Source of the DNA: an uncultured bacterium
Lineage (GTDB): Bacteria; Patescibacteriota; Minisyncoccia; Moranbacterales; GWC2-37-73
Reading direction: 5' to 3'
DNA length: 32,308 nt
Assembly (NCBI GenBank): GCA_903885965.1
Contig: CAISKQ010000045.1
Span: 1 to 32,308, forward strand
The notes beneath the pieces are model-generated. The model ran no database searches. It saw only the letters and a program-made list of their open reading frames with translations, and had not been told where the DNA came from. Positions 1 through 8,526 of this stretch are shown here, piece by piece. Each line of letters opens with the position of its first letter. The first letter of the stretch is position 1. A program made the translations under genes and the position numbers.

Positions 1-298
1 CGGTCGGTCTCCATAGTGATTTTCATACACCACTATTGTAGACATTATCCGCAATCTAAGCGAGTGACCCTCTTTCGGGGGTCATTCTGCGTTAGAAACC
101 GAAACCCATTTGAGGGGTCATTCTGTATTGGACAAGACTTGGGTTTGACATTTTCTTGAATTACTGCTATTCTATCGGGAGTTAAATAATCATAAGACAT
201 ACAACATACAACATATAACAAATAGCTTAAACACACGAAACTTGCCATTTGATTCGTGACCTGTGCTATGTGCTACATGCTTAATGTTACATGAAAAA

Positions 299-961
299 AT
301 GAGCAAATTAATAACGCTTAAAGCGGATATTCGAGATATAGTTGGAAAAAAAGTTGCTAAATTTAGGAAGGAAAATAAGGTTCCTGCTGTCATTTATGGA
401 AACAAAATTGCTGCGCAAAATTTGTGGATTAATGATCTTGAATTCTCTCGAGTGCATAGCAAGGCTGGAGAAAGCGCTTTGATTGAATTGGAAGTTGGCG
501 GAAAAAAACTTAGCGTGCTTATTCATGAACTTCAGCATGATCACAGAAGTGGGAAAGTTTCTCATATTGATTTCTTCCAAGTCAATATGAAAGAAGAAGT
601 TGAAACTGAAATTCCACTAGAGTTTATTGGAGAATCGGAAGCTGTCAAAGCTCACGGCGGAGTTTTGATTAAAAACATGGATGCAGTTTCTGTTAAATGT
701 TTGCCAGCAAATCTTCCAGAAAAATTCGTGATCGACTTGTCAAAACTTACAACTTTTGAAGACCACATCACAATTGCTGATTTAAAAACTTCAGAATTGG
801 TGGAAATTTTGCTTGAAGATGACGCGGTGATTGCTCTTGTGGCTGCTCCGCGCACTGAAGCTGAAATGGATGGACTCAATAATAAAGTGGAAGAAGATGT
901 CACCAAAGTTGCCGGCGTAGTTAAAGAAGTTGCGCCTGCTGTTGAAGAAAAGAAGAAATAA
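299..961 (+). CDS. rplY: 50S ribosomal protein L25/general stress protein Ctc
   Basis: MSKLITLKADIRDIVGKKVAKFRKENKVPAVIYG... plus the long CTC-type C-terminal domain; the in-frame ATG at 299 is a better start than the ORF-track start at 263. Confidence 0.93.
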   Translation: MSKLITLKADIRDIVGKKVAKFRKENKVPAVIYGNKIAAQNLWINDLEFSRVHSKAGESALIELEVGGKKLSVLIHELQHDHRSGKVSHIDFFQVNMKEEVETEIPLEFIGESEAVKAHGGVLIKNMDAVSVKCLPANLPEKFVIDLSKLTTFEDHITIADLKTSELVEILLEDDAVIALVAAPRTEAEMDGLNNKVEEDVTKVAGVVKEVAPAVEEKKK

Positions 962-982
962 TATTGTGAAAATTTGAATTTC

Positions 983-1014
983 AAAAAAACGAGGATTTTT
1001 TCCTTGTTTTTTTT
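983..1014 (+). terminator. Putative intrinsic terminator after rplY
   Basis: AAAAAACgAGGA-ttttt-TCCTtGTTTTTTTT hairpin and T-tract just after the stop codon. Confidence 0.55.
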
Positions 1015-1063
1015 GTGCAGCAACTTGTCTGTGGATAACTTTCATTTTGTTGCATTCTGTTTT

Positions 1064-1074
1064 TGTGGTATTAT
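1064..1074 (+). promoter_or_regulatory. Putative extended -10 promoter for the secreted Cys-rich protein
   Basis: TGTGGTATTATAAAAA (TGn-TATTAT) about 50 bp upstream of the ATG at 1124. Confidence 0.35.
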
Positions 1075-1123
1075 AAAAACATGAAAAGGGAATTAAACTT
1101 TTAAAAAAATAAACAAAAAAATT

Positions 1124-2710
1124 ATGCGTGCTGAAAAGATTGTTAAATTTTGTTTAATAATGTCATTGTTTTTGGTGGGCGTATTTTTTTCAGTGTTGCC
1201 CGGTGAAAATATTGCTCAGGCGGCTTCAACTGGAAGTATGACTATTGCTCCAGTTTCTGGAACAGATCTCCTTTGTGGTCTTGAAGATGTTGAAGATTAT
1301 ACGGCTGATAGTTCTGAACCTTCTGAATTATGTTCCGTTGAAGGTTCTGGAAAACCGGTAAATTTAAGCTGGAATGTTCCTGGCGCGATTTCATGTAGTG
1401 GCAAAATAACAAATGCTAATACTGCAGTTGAATACGCTTCACATCCATGGAAAGGGTCAAAAGGCACTAATGGGTCTCAAACAATTAATCTTCCCGGGAC
1501 TGAGCGTGTAATTATAGAATTAGATTGTGCTGGTGGAACGATGCTTTATTTTGATGTTGAAAATAACATCTTGCCACATACTGAGCTTTCGGCTACTCAG
1601 GGATTATGCGTCCCTGTTTATACTTGTGGTTTTTCTTGTTCCCAGCCAATGTGTGTGGTTAATGGTTCTTCGCCATCTTCAATTAGTATTCCCAGTGGAT
1701 CAAGTGTAACGCTTGCATGGAATAATTTGTATGCCACCTCCTGTGTTGCCTCTGGTGATTGGAGCGGAATCAAGCAGGAAGAGGGACCAAAGAAGGATTT
1801 TACTGAATCAACTGGTCCCCTGACATCATCAAAAACATACACACTTACTTGTAGCGGGTATGGAGATTCAAGCTCAAAGACTGTCAATGTGAATGTTTTT
1901 GTTGATGGGGATTGGTCTAGTTGGAGCACTTGCAGTAAAACCTGTGGAGGCGGAGTTCAAGCAAGAACTTGCACGAACCCAGCTCCTGCTGGTGGGGGAG
2001 CCTCCTGCTCTGGTCCATCTTCACAAGCTTGCAATACTCAGTCCTGTTATAACAATTGTGCTGCTGGTACCTGCACCACTACAACTTGCGATAATGGCCT
2101 TGAAAATGTTCCAGGAACAAAAAATTGTGTTCCTGATAACTCTTGCGCAGCTTTAACTTGTAGCACTACAACCTGTGCCAATAATCTCGGTGACTGGATT
2201 CCCGGTACTTTGATTTGTGCCGATAATCACTGCGCTGACAACACCTGCACTACTAAAACCTGCCACAACAGCCTTGCTTGGGTTCCTGGCGCTATGAGCT
2301 GTGACCCTAATTGCGCAGCAAGCACTTGCACTACTGATACTTGTGACAATGGCACTTCTATAGTCCCTGGCACAAAAAATTGTACTTGTAACACAGCTGA
2401 TATTTGTAAAGCTAGCGACAATGGCTCTCCAACAACTTGCCATGGCGCCCCGGGAACAAAGCTCGCAAATTTTTCCACAACCGATACTTGCGATAAAGTA
2501 GACAGATTTTGCACAGCATCTGAATGCGGAAGAACCATCCCATCAGTAAAAGCTTCCTGTACCAGACAAGACTTGAGTGGTTGTTTCAATCCGAAGGCCT
2601 GCCCAACAATCAACACTTGTCGCGTAACACCATTGCCAACCGAAACTCGAAAATGTCCTGGTTGTCCGATTGGAGCTACTCTGGGTGGAACTATCGAAAC
2701 TAAGCCATAA
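1124..2710 (+). CDS. Secreted cysteine-rich protein with a thrombospondin type-1 domain and Cys-rich tandem repeats
   Basis: N-terminal signal-peptide-like hydrophobic segment; DWSSWSTCSKTCGGGVQARTCTNP...SCSGPSSQACNTQSC matches the TSP1 pattern; four C-A-x-TCTTxTCDN...VPGTKNC-like repeats. Confidence 0.8.
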   Translation: MRAEKIVKFCLIMSLFLVGVFFSVLPGENIAQAASTGSMTIAPVSGTDLLCGLEDVEDYTADSSEPSELCSVEGSGKPVNLSWNVPGAISCSGKITNANTAVEYASHPWKGSKGTNGSQTINLPGTERVIIELDCAGGTMLYFDVENNILPHTELSATQGLCVPVYTCGFSCSQPMCVVNGSSPSSISIPSGSSVTLAWNNLYATSCVASGDWSGIKQEEGPKKDFTESTGPLTSSKTYTLTCSGYGDSSSKTVNVNVFVDGDWSSWSTCSKTCGGGVQARTCTNPAPAGGGASCSGPSSQACNTQSCYNNCAAGTCTTTTCDNGLENVPGTKNCVPDNSCAALTCSTTTCANNLGDWIPGTLICADNHCADNTCTTKTCHNSLAWVPGAMSCDPNCAASTCTTDTCDNGTSIVPGTKNCTCNTADICKASDNGSPTTCHGAPGTKLANFSTTDTCDKVDRFCTASECGRTIPSVKASCTRQDLSGCFNPKACPTINTCRVTPLPTETRKCPGCPIGATLGGTIETKP

Positions 2711-2712
2711 GA

Positions 2713-2741
2713 TAAATAAATAAATAAATAAATAAATAAAA
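2713..2741. repeat. (TAAA)n tetranucleotide microsatellite
   Basis: gataaataaataaataaataaataaaatc directly after the stop codon of the 1124-2710 gene. Confidence 0.9.
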
Positions 2742-2743
2742 TC

Positions 2744-2771
2744 TTAACTTGCGTAAATTATCGCAAGTTAA
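2744..2771. promoter_or_regulatory. Perfect hairpin upstream of the membrane-anchored protein
   Basis: TTAACTTGCG-taaattat-CGCAAGTTAA, 10-bp stem, 12 bp before the ATG at 2784. Confidence 0.6.
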
Positions 2772-2783
2772 CAATACAAAAAA

Positions 2784-3188
2784 ATGAATCAAAAAAACAA
2801 ACTAATTGCTCTAATTGCAATCATTGCTGTAATCATAATCATCGGAGCCTATCTTGTTAAACAAAGTCAACCAACAGCTGTAGCTCCACAACCGGTAGCT
2901 CCTATTAATACTGAAGCTGTCAAACAAGTAGCAACAACTCCAGTTGCCACAACAGCAGTTCCTCAAGTTCCACCGCAGGTAATAGCAGGGAAAGTTCGCT
3001 CCATAAATGAAAAACAAGTTTACATTGAACTTGCTGATGGCAAAGGTGCCGCTGTTAACATCAATGCAGCTACTCCAGTTAAAAGTGTTGATGGTAAAAT
3101 GGGAAACCTTAGTATTTTAAAAACAGGGGCTGCAGTTAGTATCACAGTTAACAAAAATACTGACGCACTTGAAATTTCAATCAAGTAG
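2784..3188 (+). CDS. Small membrane-anchored protein (N-terminal TM, DUF5666-like C-terminus)
   Basis: MNQKNKLIALIAIIAVIIIIGAYLVKQ TM anchor; C-terminal GKVRSINEKQVYIELADGKGAAVNINAATPVKS... resembles DUF5666-type domains. Confidence 0.65.
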   Translation: MNQKNKLIALIAIIAVIIIIGAYLVKQSQPTAVAPQPVAPINTEAVKQVATTPVATTAVPQVPPQVIAGKVRSINEKQVYIELADGKGAAVNINAATPVKSVDGKMGNLSILKTGAAVSITVNKNTDALEISIK

Positions 3189-3212
3189 TTTTTCAAAAAA
3201 ACAAACTATTTT

Positions 3213-3244
3213 CAAAAAGACAAGGAGAAATCCTTGTCTTTTTG
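3213..3244 (+). terminator. Intrinsic terminator
   Basis: CAAAAAGACAAGGA-gaaa-TCCTTGTCTTTTTG, perfect stem with T-tract. Confidence 0.88.
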
Positions 3245-3264
3245 TTGCTCTGAAATTTTAAGTC

Positions 3265-3292
3265 TTGCATATACGGCTCTGCGTGCTAGAAT
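3265..3292 (+). promoter_or_regulatory. Putative sigma70-type promoter for 3322-4716
   Basis: TTGCAT - 16 bp - TAGAAT with TGC extended -10, about 30 bp before the ATG. Confidence 0.55.
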
Positions 3293-3321
3293 TAACATAG
3301 GTGAATAAAAAATCAAGATAA

Positions 3322-4716
3322 ATGAACAAAAAAATATCAAAATTAGCGTTTATTTTAGTTTGGGCATTTGTTGCTCCTGCTTTTATTGCGGGTCAGGTTT
3401 CATCTTGGAGTTTGAGCGTTGGCGCAAAAACACTTACACCTGATCAACAGGTAGCAGCTGACAAGGCTGCTGCAGATGCGGCTGCCAAGCAAGCTGAAAT
3501 TGATGCTGCCAAGCAGGATACTATAAAGAATATGTCGGATTTGCAGAAAAAAATAGACAAAGCAAACAAGGCAAAGGCAGATTTGCAAAAAAGTCTTGGT
3601 CAAATTCAGCAGTCGGTTGGGGTGGTTCAGAAAAAAATTACCACTACAAAGTCAGTGATAACAGAGACTGCGACAAATATTTCTCGCAAAGAAGAGGAGA
3701 TAAAAAACCTTAATGATCACATTGCGCTTCAGCAGGAAATGTTGAAAAATTTTATTCAACAAACATACTACATTCAAAATAAACCAATTTTGAGTATGCT
3801 GCTTTCGGATGGAAATTTCTCTGAGTTAATGAGTGGGGATGAACATTTTGGCACCTTGGATGAAAAAATCGTTGGCCTTATTGATGACATAAATTCTAAA
3901 AAAACTCAAGTTGATCAAGACAAGGCACAACTCGCAGAGGCTAAGCATAAAAATGAACAGGTTTTGAACGCAACCGTTGTTCAACAGAAAGGTTTAATTG
4001 CTGATCAAGTTAACGTTCAAGGGGATATCGCTGAAAAAGAAGCAACCATAGCTGAATTGAAACAAAAATTAACAGAATTACAAAATGATCTTAATACCGT
4101 AACTGGTGAGTCATATAATGCAAAAGATATTAAGGACGCTATCGAATATGCAAATAAAAAAACAGGTGTTCCTAACGGGATTTTGTTTGCATTTCTTACG
4201 CAAGAGTCTGGTCGTGGCAAGAATGTTGGGCAATGTACATATAAAGATGTCGAAAAAGTCTCAGTTGCTGGATATAAAAAGTATGGAAAGAAATATCAAG
4301 TTTCTATAGTCACATTGTATAAGCGTTGGGATTTGTTCAAAAAAATTGTACAAGATTTAAATTATAGTGAAAGTAAAAAAGTTTCATGTACCATTCCTTT
4401 TTCCAAGGCTGGACCAAATCAAGGAGGCGCAATGGGAGCTGCCCAGTTTATGTCTGACACTTGGAATAGTTATAAATCTCAAGTTGCCGCCAATACCGGA
4501 CACTCAAATCCTGATCCATGGAATCTAACCGATGGAGCTATGGCACTCGCAATCAAAGTGAAAAATGCTGGAGGAACATCAACCAATTCTTCTTCGATAA
4601 AAAAAATGGTAACCAAATATTATGGCGCATCTCCTGACAATGACGCCACTGCAAAAAACTATTATAATAACATCCTTTATTTTGTAAAGAATTATGATAA
4701 ATTAATCAGTAATTGA
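3322..4716 (+). CDS. Coiled-coil peptidoglycan hydrolase/lytic transglycosylase-like protein
   Basis: Signal peptide, long PcsB/CwlO-like coiled coil, C-terminal SLT/lysozyme-like motifs (GILFAFLTQESG...QGGAMGAAQFMSDTW). Confidence 0.75.
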   Translation: MNKKISKLAFILVWAFVAPAFIAGQVSSWSLSVGAKTLTPDQQVAADKAAADAAAKQAEIDAAKQDTIKNMSDLQKKIDKANKAKADLQKSLGQIQQSVGVVQKKITTTKSVITETATNISRKEEEIKNLNDHIALQQEMLKNFIQQTYYIQNKPILSMLLSDGNFSELMSGDEHFGTLDEKIVGLIDDINSKKTQVDQDKAQLAEAKHKNEQVLNATVVQQKGLIADQVNVQGDIAEKEATIAELKQKLTELQNDLNTVTGESYNAKDIKDAIEYANKKTGVPNGILFAFLTQESGRGKNVGQCTYKDVEKVSVAGYKKYGKKYQVSIVTLYKRWDLFKKIVQDLNYSESKKVSCTIPFSKAGPNQGGAMGAAQFMSDTWNSYKSQVAANTGHSNPDPWNLTDGAMALAIKVKNAGGTSTNSSSIKKMVTKYYGASPDNDATAKNYYNNILYFVKNYDKLISN

Positions 4717-4759
4717 GTAGCTATTAAGTCGCTTAAGTAGCTCAAGAAGCTTAAACGAA

Positions 4760-6178
4760 ATGGATAAATTTTACATCACCACAACCCTACCATATGTAAA
4801 TGCTCAGCCGCACGCTGGTTTTGCAATGGAGATAATTGAAGCTGACGTGTTGGCGCGTTTTAATCGTCAACTCGGAAAAGAAGTTTTTTTTAACACCGGA
4901 ACTGATGAACATGGTTTGAAGCTCTATCGCAAAGCGCAGGAGCTAAAAATAGATGTGCAGGATTACGTTACGCAGCAAGCCGAAAATTTCAAAAAAATGA
5001 AAGAGATTCTAGATCTTAGCTGGGATAATTTTATTCGTACCACTGACCAGCATCACGTCTTGGCTGCACAAGAATTTTGGAAAAGATGCGAAGCGTCAGG
5101 CGACATTTACACTAAAGCCTATAAAGTAAAATACTGTGTCGGATGTGAATTGGAAAAAACTGATTCTGAATTGATAGAAGGAAAATGTCCACTTCATCCA
5201 AATGCGCAATTGGAAATCATTGAAGAAGAAAATCATTTCTTTAGATTTTCGAAATATCAACAACAGCTTTTGGATTTGTATGAAAAAAAACCTGATTTTG
5301 TTTTGCCAAAAAATCGTTTGAAGGAGATTAGAAATTTTGTCGCTGGCGGTTTGGAGGATTTTTCAATTTCACGTTTGAAAGAAAAAATGCCGTGGGGAAT
5401 TGAGGTTCCAGGTAGCCCGGATCATGTGATGTATGTCTGGTTTGATGCATTGGTAAATTATGTCAGTGCGATTGGTTGGCCAACTGATATGGAAAAATTC
5501 AATGGAATTTGGCCGGTTGTGCAATTGGCCGGGAAGGATAACCTTCGCCAACAATCTGCGATGTGGCAATCAATGCTGCTGTCTGCTGGCATTGAGCCTT
5601 CAAGACAAATTTTCATCAATGGCTTCATTACAGTTGATGGGCAAAAGATGAGCAAAAGTGTTGGCAATGTAATCAGTCCGGTTGAGATGGTGGAAAAATT
5701 CGGTATTGATGGCACTCGCTATCTTTTGCTTAGTGGTGGAAATTTTGGCGAAGATATGGATATCACTTGGGAGCGTCTGACTGAAAAATACAACGCCGAT
5801 TTGGCCAATGGGTTGGGAAATCTTGTTTCAAGAATCATCAAGCTTAGTAACAGCCTGCAAGGCAATGAAAATCCTCAGTCAGCAGCAAATCCATTGGCTG
5901 TTGATTTTTCTGACTTTACAAACAAGATGGAATTTGGCAAAGCTTTGGAATGTGTTTGGAATATTGTTCGGCAGGATAATAAATTTATTGAAGATAACAA
6001 ACCTTGGGAACTTGCAAAATCTGATCAAAAAAAATTTGCCGAAGTCATGGAGAAATTACTGGCAGACCTTACTTTGATTGCTGAATTGCTCGCTGCATTT
6101 TTACCAAAAACTGCTTACAAGATAAAAACCGCTCTCGAAACCAAAACTATTGAATCACTTTTTCAACGAATAAAATAA
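4760..6178 (+). CDS. metG: Methionyl-tRNA synthetase (short form without a C-terminal tRNA-binding domain)
   Basis: YITTTLPYVNAQPHAGFAMEIIEADVLAR, GTDEHG, GQKMSKSVGNVI (KMSKS). Confidence 0.95.
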   Translation: MDKFYITTTLPYVNAQPHAGFAMEIIEADVLARFNRQLGKEVFFNTGTDEHGLKLYRKAQELKIDVQDYVTQQAENFKKMKEILDLSWDNFIRTTDQHHVLAAQEFWKRCEASGDIYTKAYKVKYCVGCELEKTDSELIEGKCPLHPNAQLEIIEEENHFFRFSKYQQQLLDLYEKKPDFVLPKNRLKEIRNFVAGGLEDFSISRLKEKMPWGIEVPGSPDHVMYVWFDALVNYVSAIGWPTDMEKFNGIWPVVQLAGKDNLRQQSAMWQSMLLSAGIEPSRQIFINGFITVDGQKMSKSVGNVISPVEMVEKFGIDGTRYLLLSGGNFGEDMDITWERLTEKYNADLANGLGNLVSRIIKLSNSLQGNENPQSAANPLAVDFSDFTNKMEFGKALECVWNIVRQDNKFIEDNKPWELAKSDQKKFAEVMEKLLADLTLIAELLAAFLPKTAYKIKTALETKTIESLFQRIK

Positions 6179-6257
6179 GCGCAAAACGTGCAACGCAAAA
6201 CGCATAACGTGGAATTCGAAACACGCTCCAAGTTTTACGTTCCACGTTCCACGTCTA

Positions 6258-7169
6258 ATGTTTTTCGACACCCACGCCCACGTTAATTTCAATGCTTTTA
6301 AAGACGACGGAGAAGAAGTTCTGCGTCGCTCGCTTGAAAATGGAATGAATGTGGTTAATGTCGGTTCGCAGTATTCCACTAGCAAAAGGGCAGTGGAATA
6401 TGCGCACAAATTTGAAAACTTGGGGACTAAGTCCCCACTTGGGGACTTAGTCCCCAAGTTTTCAGCCGGAGGAGTCTACGCAGCTATCGGAATTCATCCT
6501 GTGCACTTGAAAAAAGGCAGTTTCACTCACCAAGACCCATGGGAAATTGATGAAGAAGATGAGTCCGCCTCTTCGGCGGGCAGGGAAATTCCAACGGTTG
6601 GAGAAACTTTTGACTATGCAAAATATCTTGATTTGGCGCGCGATGAAAAAACGATAGCAATTGGCGAGGTCGGTTTGGATTATCATCATTTTGAAGAAGG
6701 GGACGATATTGATTTTTTGAAAAATTTGCAGAAAGAAACTTTACTAAAATTTATTCAGCTTGCAAATGAGGTGCAAAAGCCGATGATGTTTCACTGCTGG
6801 GACGCATATGCGGATTTGTTAGAAATACTAACTAATTTTCCAGTTACCAAGAAAGGAATTGTGCATAGCTTTATTGGTTCTTATAAAACCGCTAACAAAT
6901 TTATTGCGCTTGGTTACAATCTTGGACTCAATGGGATTATTACCTATGGCGATGGCTATGATCGCTTGATTAAGGAAGTTGATTTGAAAAACATCGTGCT
7001 GGAAACTGATTGCCCCTATCTGACTCCGCGTCCTCTTGAAAAAGGAACTCGCAATGAGCCGCTTTTTGTCAATCACGTTGCGCAAAAAATCGCCGACGTC
7101 AAAGGCATTTCAATTGAAGAAGTTGCAAAAATAACTTCGCAAAATGCCAAAGAAATTCTTGGTTTGTAA
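6258..7169 (+). CDS. tatD: TatD family hydrolase
   Basis: FFDTHAHVNF, YAAIGIHPVH, AIGEVGLDYHH, FHCWDA, ETDCPYLTPRP motifs. Confidence 0.92.
   Translation: MFFDTHAHVNFNAFKDDGEEVLRRSLENGMNVVNVGSQYSTSKRAVEYAHKFENLGTKSPLGDLVPKFSAGGVYAAIGIHPVHLKKGSFTHQDPWEIDEEDESASSAGREIPTVGETFDYAKYLDLARDEKTIAIGEVGLDYHHFEEGDDIDFLKNLQKETLLKFIQLANEVQKPMMFHCWDAYADLLEILTNFPVTKKGIVHSFIGSYKTANKFIALGYNLGLNGIITYGDGYDRLIKEVDLKNIVLETDCPYLTPRPLEKGTRNEPLFVNHVAQKIADVKGISIEEVAKITSQNAKEILGL
6413..6464. repeat. ~50-bp near-perfect palindromic element inserted in frame in tatD
   Basis: tGAAAACTTGGGGACTAAGTCCCCACTTGGGGACTTAGTCCCCAAGTTTTCa; homologous to 14337-14386 in atpG; encodes NLGTKSPLGDLVPK. Confidence 0.93.
6565..6579. repeat. 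Small GC-rich palindrome within tatD
   Basis: CCGCC-tcttc-GGCGG; similar to TCTGCC-tcatc-GGCAGA in atpD (15678-15694); both encode SASSA. Confidence 0.6.
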
Positions 7170-7235
7170 ATTTCGAAAAAATAAAAAAGTCGCACTCTTT
7201 CGGGGGCAACTTGTTTTTTTGACATTTAAAAGTGG

Positions 7236-7309
7236 AAAGAAGGGCTAAGAGCGGTTGGTGGAAAATAAATGCGTTGAGAATTTTTCCACTTCTACTCTTG
7301 CCCTTCTTT
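7236..7309. repeat. Nested inverted repeat (candidate RNA stem)
   Basis: AAAGAAGGGC(t)AAGAG pairs with CTCTTGCCCTTCTTT; inner GTGGAAAA (7258-7265) pairs with TTTTCCAC (7282-7289). Confidence 0.75.
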
Positions 7310-7319
7310 TAATAGTGCC

Positions 7320-7382
7320 TGTTCTGGTAAACTCCCGTTGTACTAATCCGTTGATTAGTCGAAAGTTCTTGGAAAAGAACAG
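7320..7382. repeat. Nested inverted repeat
   Basis: Outer CTGTTCT/AGAACAG enclosing ACTAATC-CGTT-GATTAGT (7342-7359). Confidence 0.65.
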
Positions 7383-7486
7383 ACATATTGCTAATTTCAT
7401 TCTAACACCTTATTTTTTCTTGGCAAGTTTCATTTTTACAATGTTATTTTTCTATTTTTTAAGTATCTTTTGCCTTTTAACCTTTG

Positions 7487-7528
7487 TGACATTCACTTTG
7501 ATACTTTCGAGTATCAAAGTGAATGTCA
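7487..7528. repeat. Perfect 19-bp hairpin with TTCG loop
   Basis: TGACATTCACTTTGATACT-TTCG-AGTATCAAAGTGAATGTCA. Confidence 0.95.
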
Positions 7529-7824
7529 GATTTGGTTGGGGAGAAAATTATGAAAAAATTAGGGTTTGTTGCAAATCTGACTTAGCTTTTTTCTGCCATT
7601 CGACTATATATGGTAGAGGGAACTCATTGAAAGAAATATCAAATTGGTTAATTTAATGAAAATTAATTTTTACCATACAACTACATATGGTAGTGCTGGG
7701 TTGCTGAACATTTTATGTTGCAAGAAATGTAAAAAAATTTTTTTCGCAAGAAAAAACCGCCATGATTTCGTTGGCGGGTTTGGTGGTGGTGGGCTTGAAA
7801 AGAGAAAAATATTTTTGGATAAAA

Positions 7825-7866
7825 AGAAGAGGGCACAGCAAAATGTTGATGCTATGCCCTCTTTAG
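7825..7866 (-). terminator. Intrinsic terminator of the minus-strand gene 7878-8204
   Basis: Stem AAGAGGGCA/TGCCCTCTT; minus strand continues into CTTCTTTTTATCC. Confidence 0.65.
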
Positions 7867-7877
7867 AACAAATGCTC

Positions 7878-8204
7878 TTATGAATTTAGCTTTCCCTGCA
7901 AATATGCGAGATAGTCAAAGCTCGATTTCATAAGCATGTTGGCAATTATCATTCTTGCCATTTCGTCAACCCAGATGAAACCTCCTTCGGCTATCGGGAT
8001 AGTTACTTGCCCTTGGTAAGTGAATAGTGCGGCTATTCTTGGAACATCTTTTTCTTCAGCAATGAGTTCAATGACATTATCCGCAATTGGAGCGGGGTTA
8101 TTCTTTGGATCGTATATATACTTTCCAAATTCATCATTAAACTGAAAAAAAGTACCCGTTATTTTTTTGGTTGCAGGGTTTAATGATTTGACTACGAGGC
8201 TCAT
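7878..8204 (-). CDS. Hypothetical protein (108 aa)
   Basis: Strong RBS (AAGGAGctatcaATG) on the minus strand and a 3' terminator; no family recognised. Confidence 0.7.
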   Translation of the reverse strand: MSLVVKSLNPATKKITGTFFQFNDEFGKYIYDPKNNPAPIADNVIELIAEEKDVPRIAALFTYQGQVTIPIAEGGFIWVDEMARMIIANMLMKSSFDYLAYLQGKLNS

Positions 8205-8526
8205 TGATAGCTCCTTATTGATTAACTTTTCGAAAAATAAAAAATAAAACTACATCCATCATCAAACCGACAAGTTCTTTTTCGGCTTAACGCTGGATGC
8301 AATTTTCAAAAACAAGGAGATTTTGTCAATGCGACGACGTTTAAGTGTAGAACATTTCGGACAAAAAGTCAATAGCTGGAACTTAATACCGATTTTTGCT
8401 TGACGTAAAGCCAATTTCGCGAGATAATGGATAAAGTTTAAAGCCGATGCGAAACTACGAATGAAATACGAATCTACGAACAAGGGAGCCAATGCGAATT
8501 TACGAAAGTTTAAAAAATAGTGAATT

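Noticed and set aside
2153-2616. Minus-strand ORFs opposite the Cys-rich protein (2153-2443, 2227-2616)
   Set aside because: Shadow ORFs produced by the codon composition of the repeats; the plus-strand protein has a signal peptide and domain evidence.
6155-6457. Minus-strand ORF containing MGTKSPSGDLVPKFS as a homologous protein
   Set aside because: It is the reverse-strand reading of the palindrome in tatD; the same applies to the minus ORF 14258-14563 in atpG.
7170-7640. tmRNA, RNase P RNA, 6S or SRP RNA in the hairpin-rich gap
   Set aside because: I did not recognise the conserved core motifs of these RNAs, so only an unnamed structured-region finding is reported.
7255-7883. ORFs 7255-7656 and 7644-7883 as genes
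   Set aside because: Low-complexity translations spanning strong hairpins and, for the second, the downstream terminator; no recognisable domain or good RBS.
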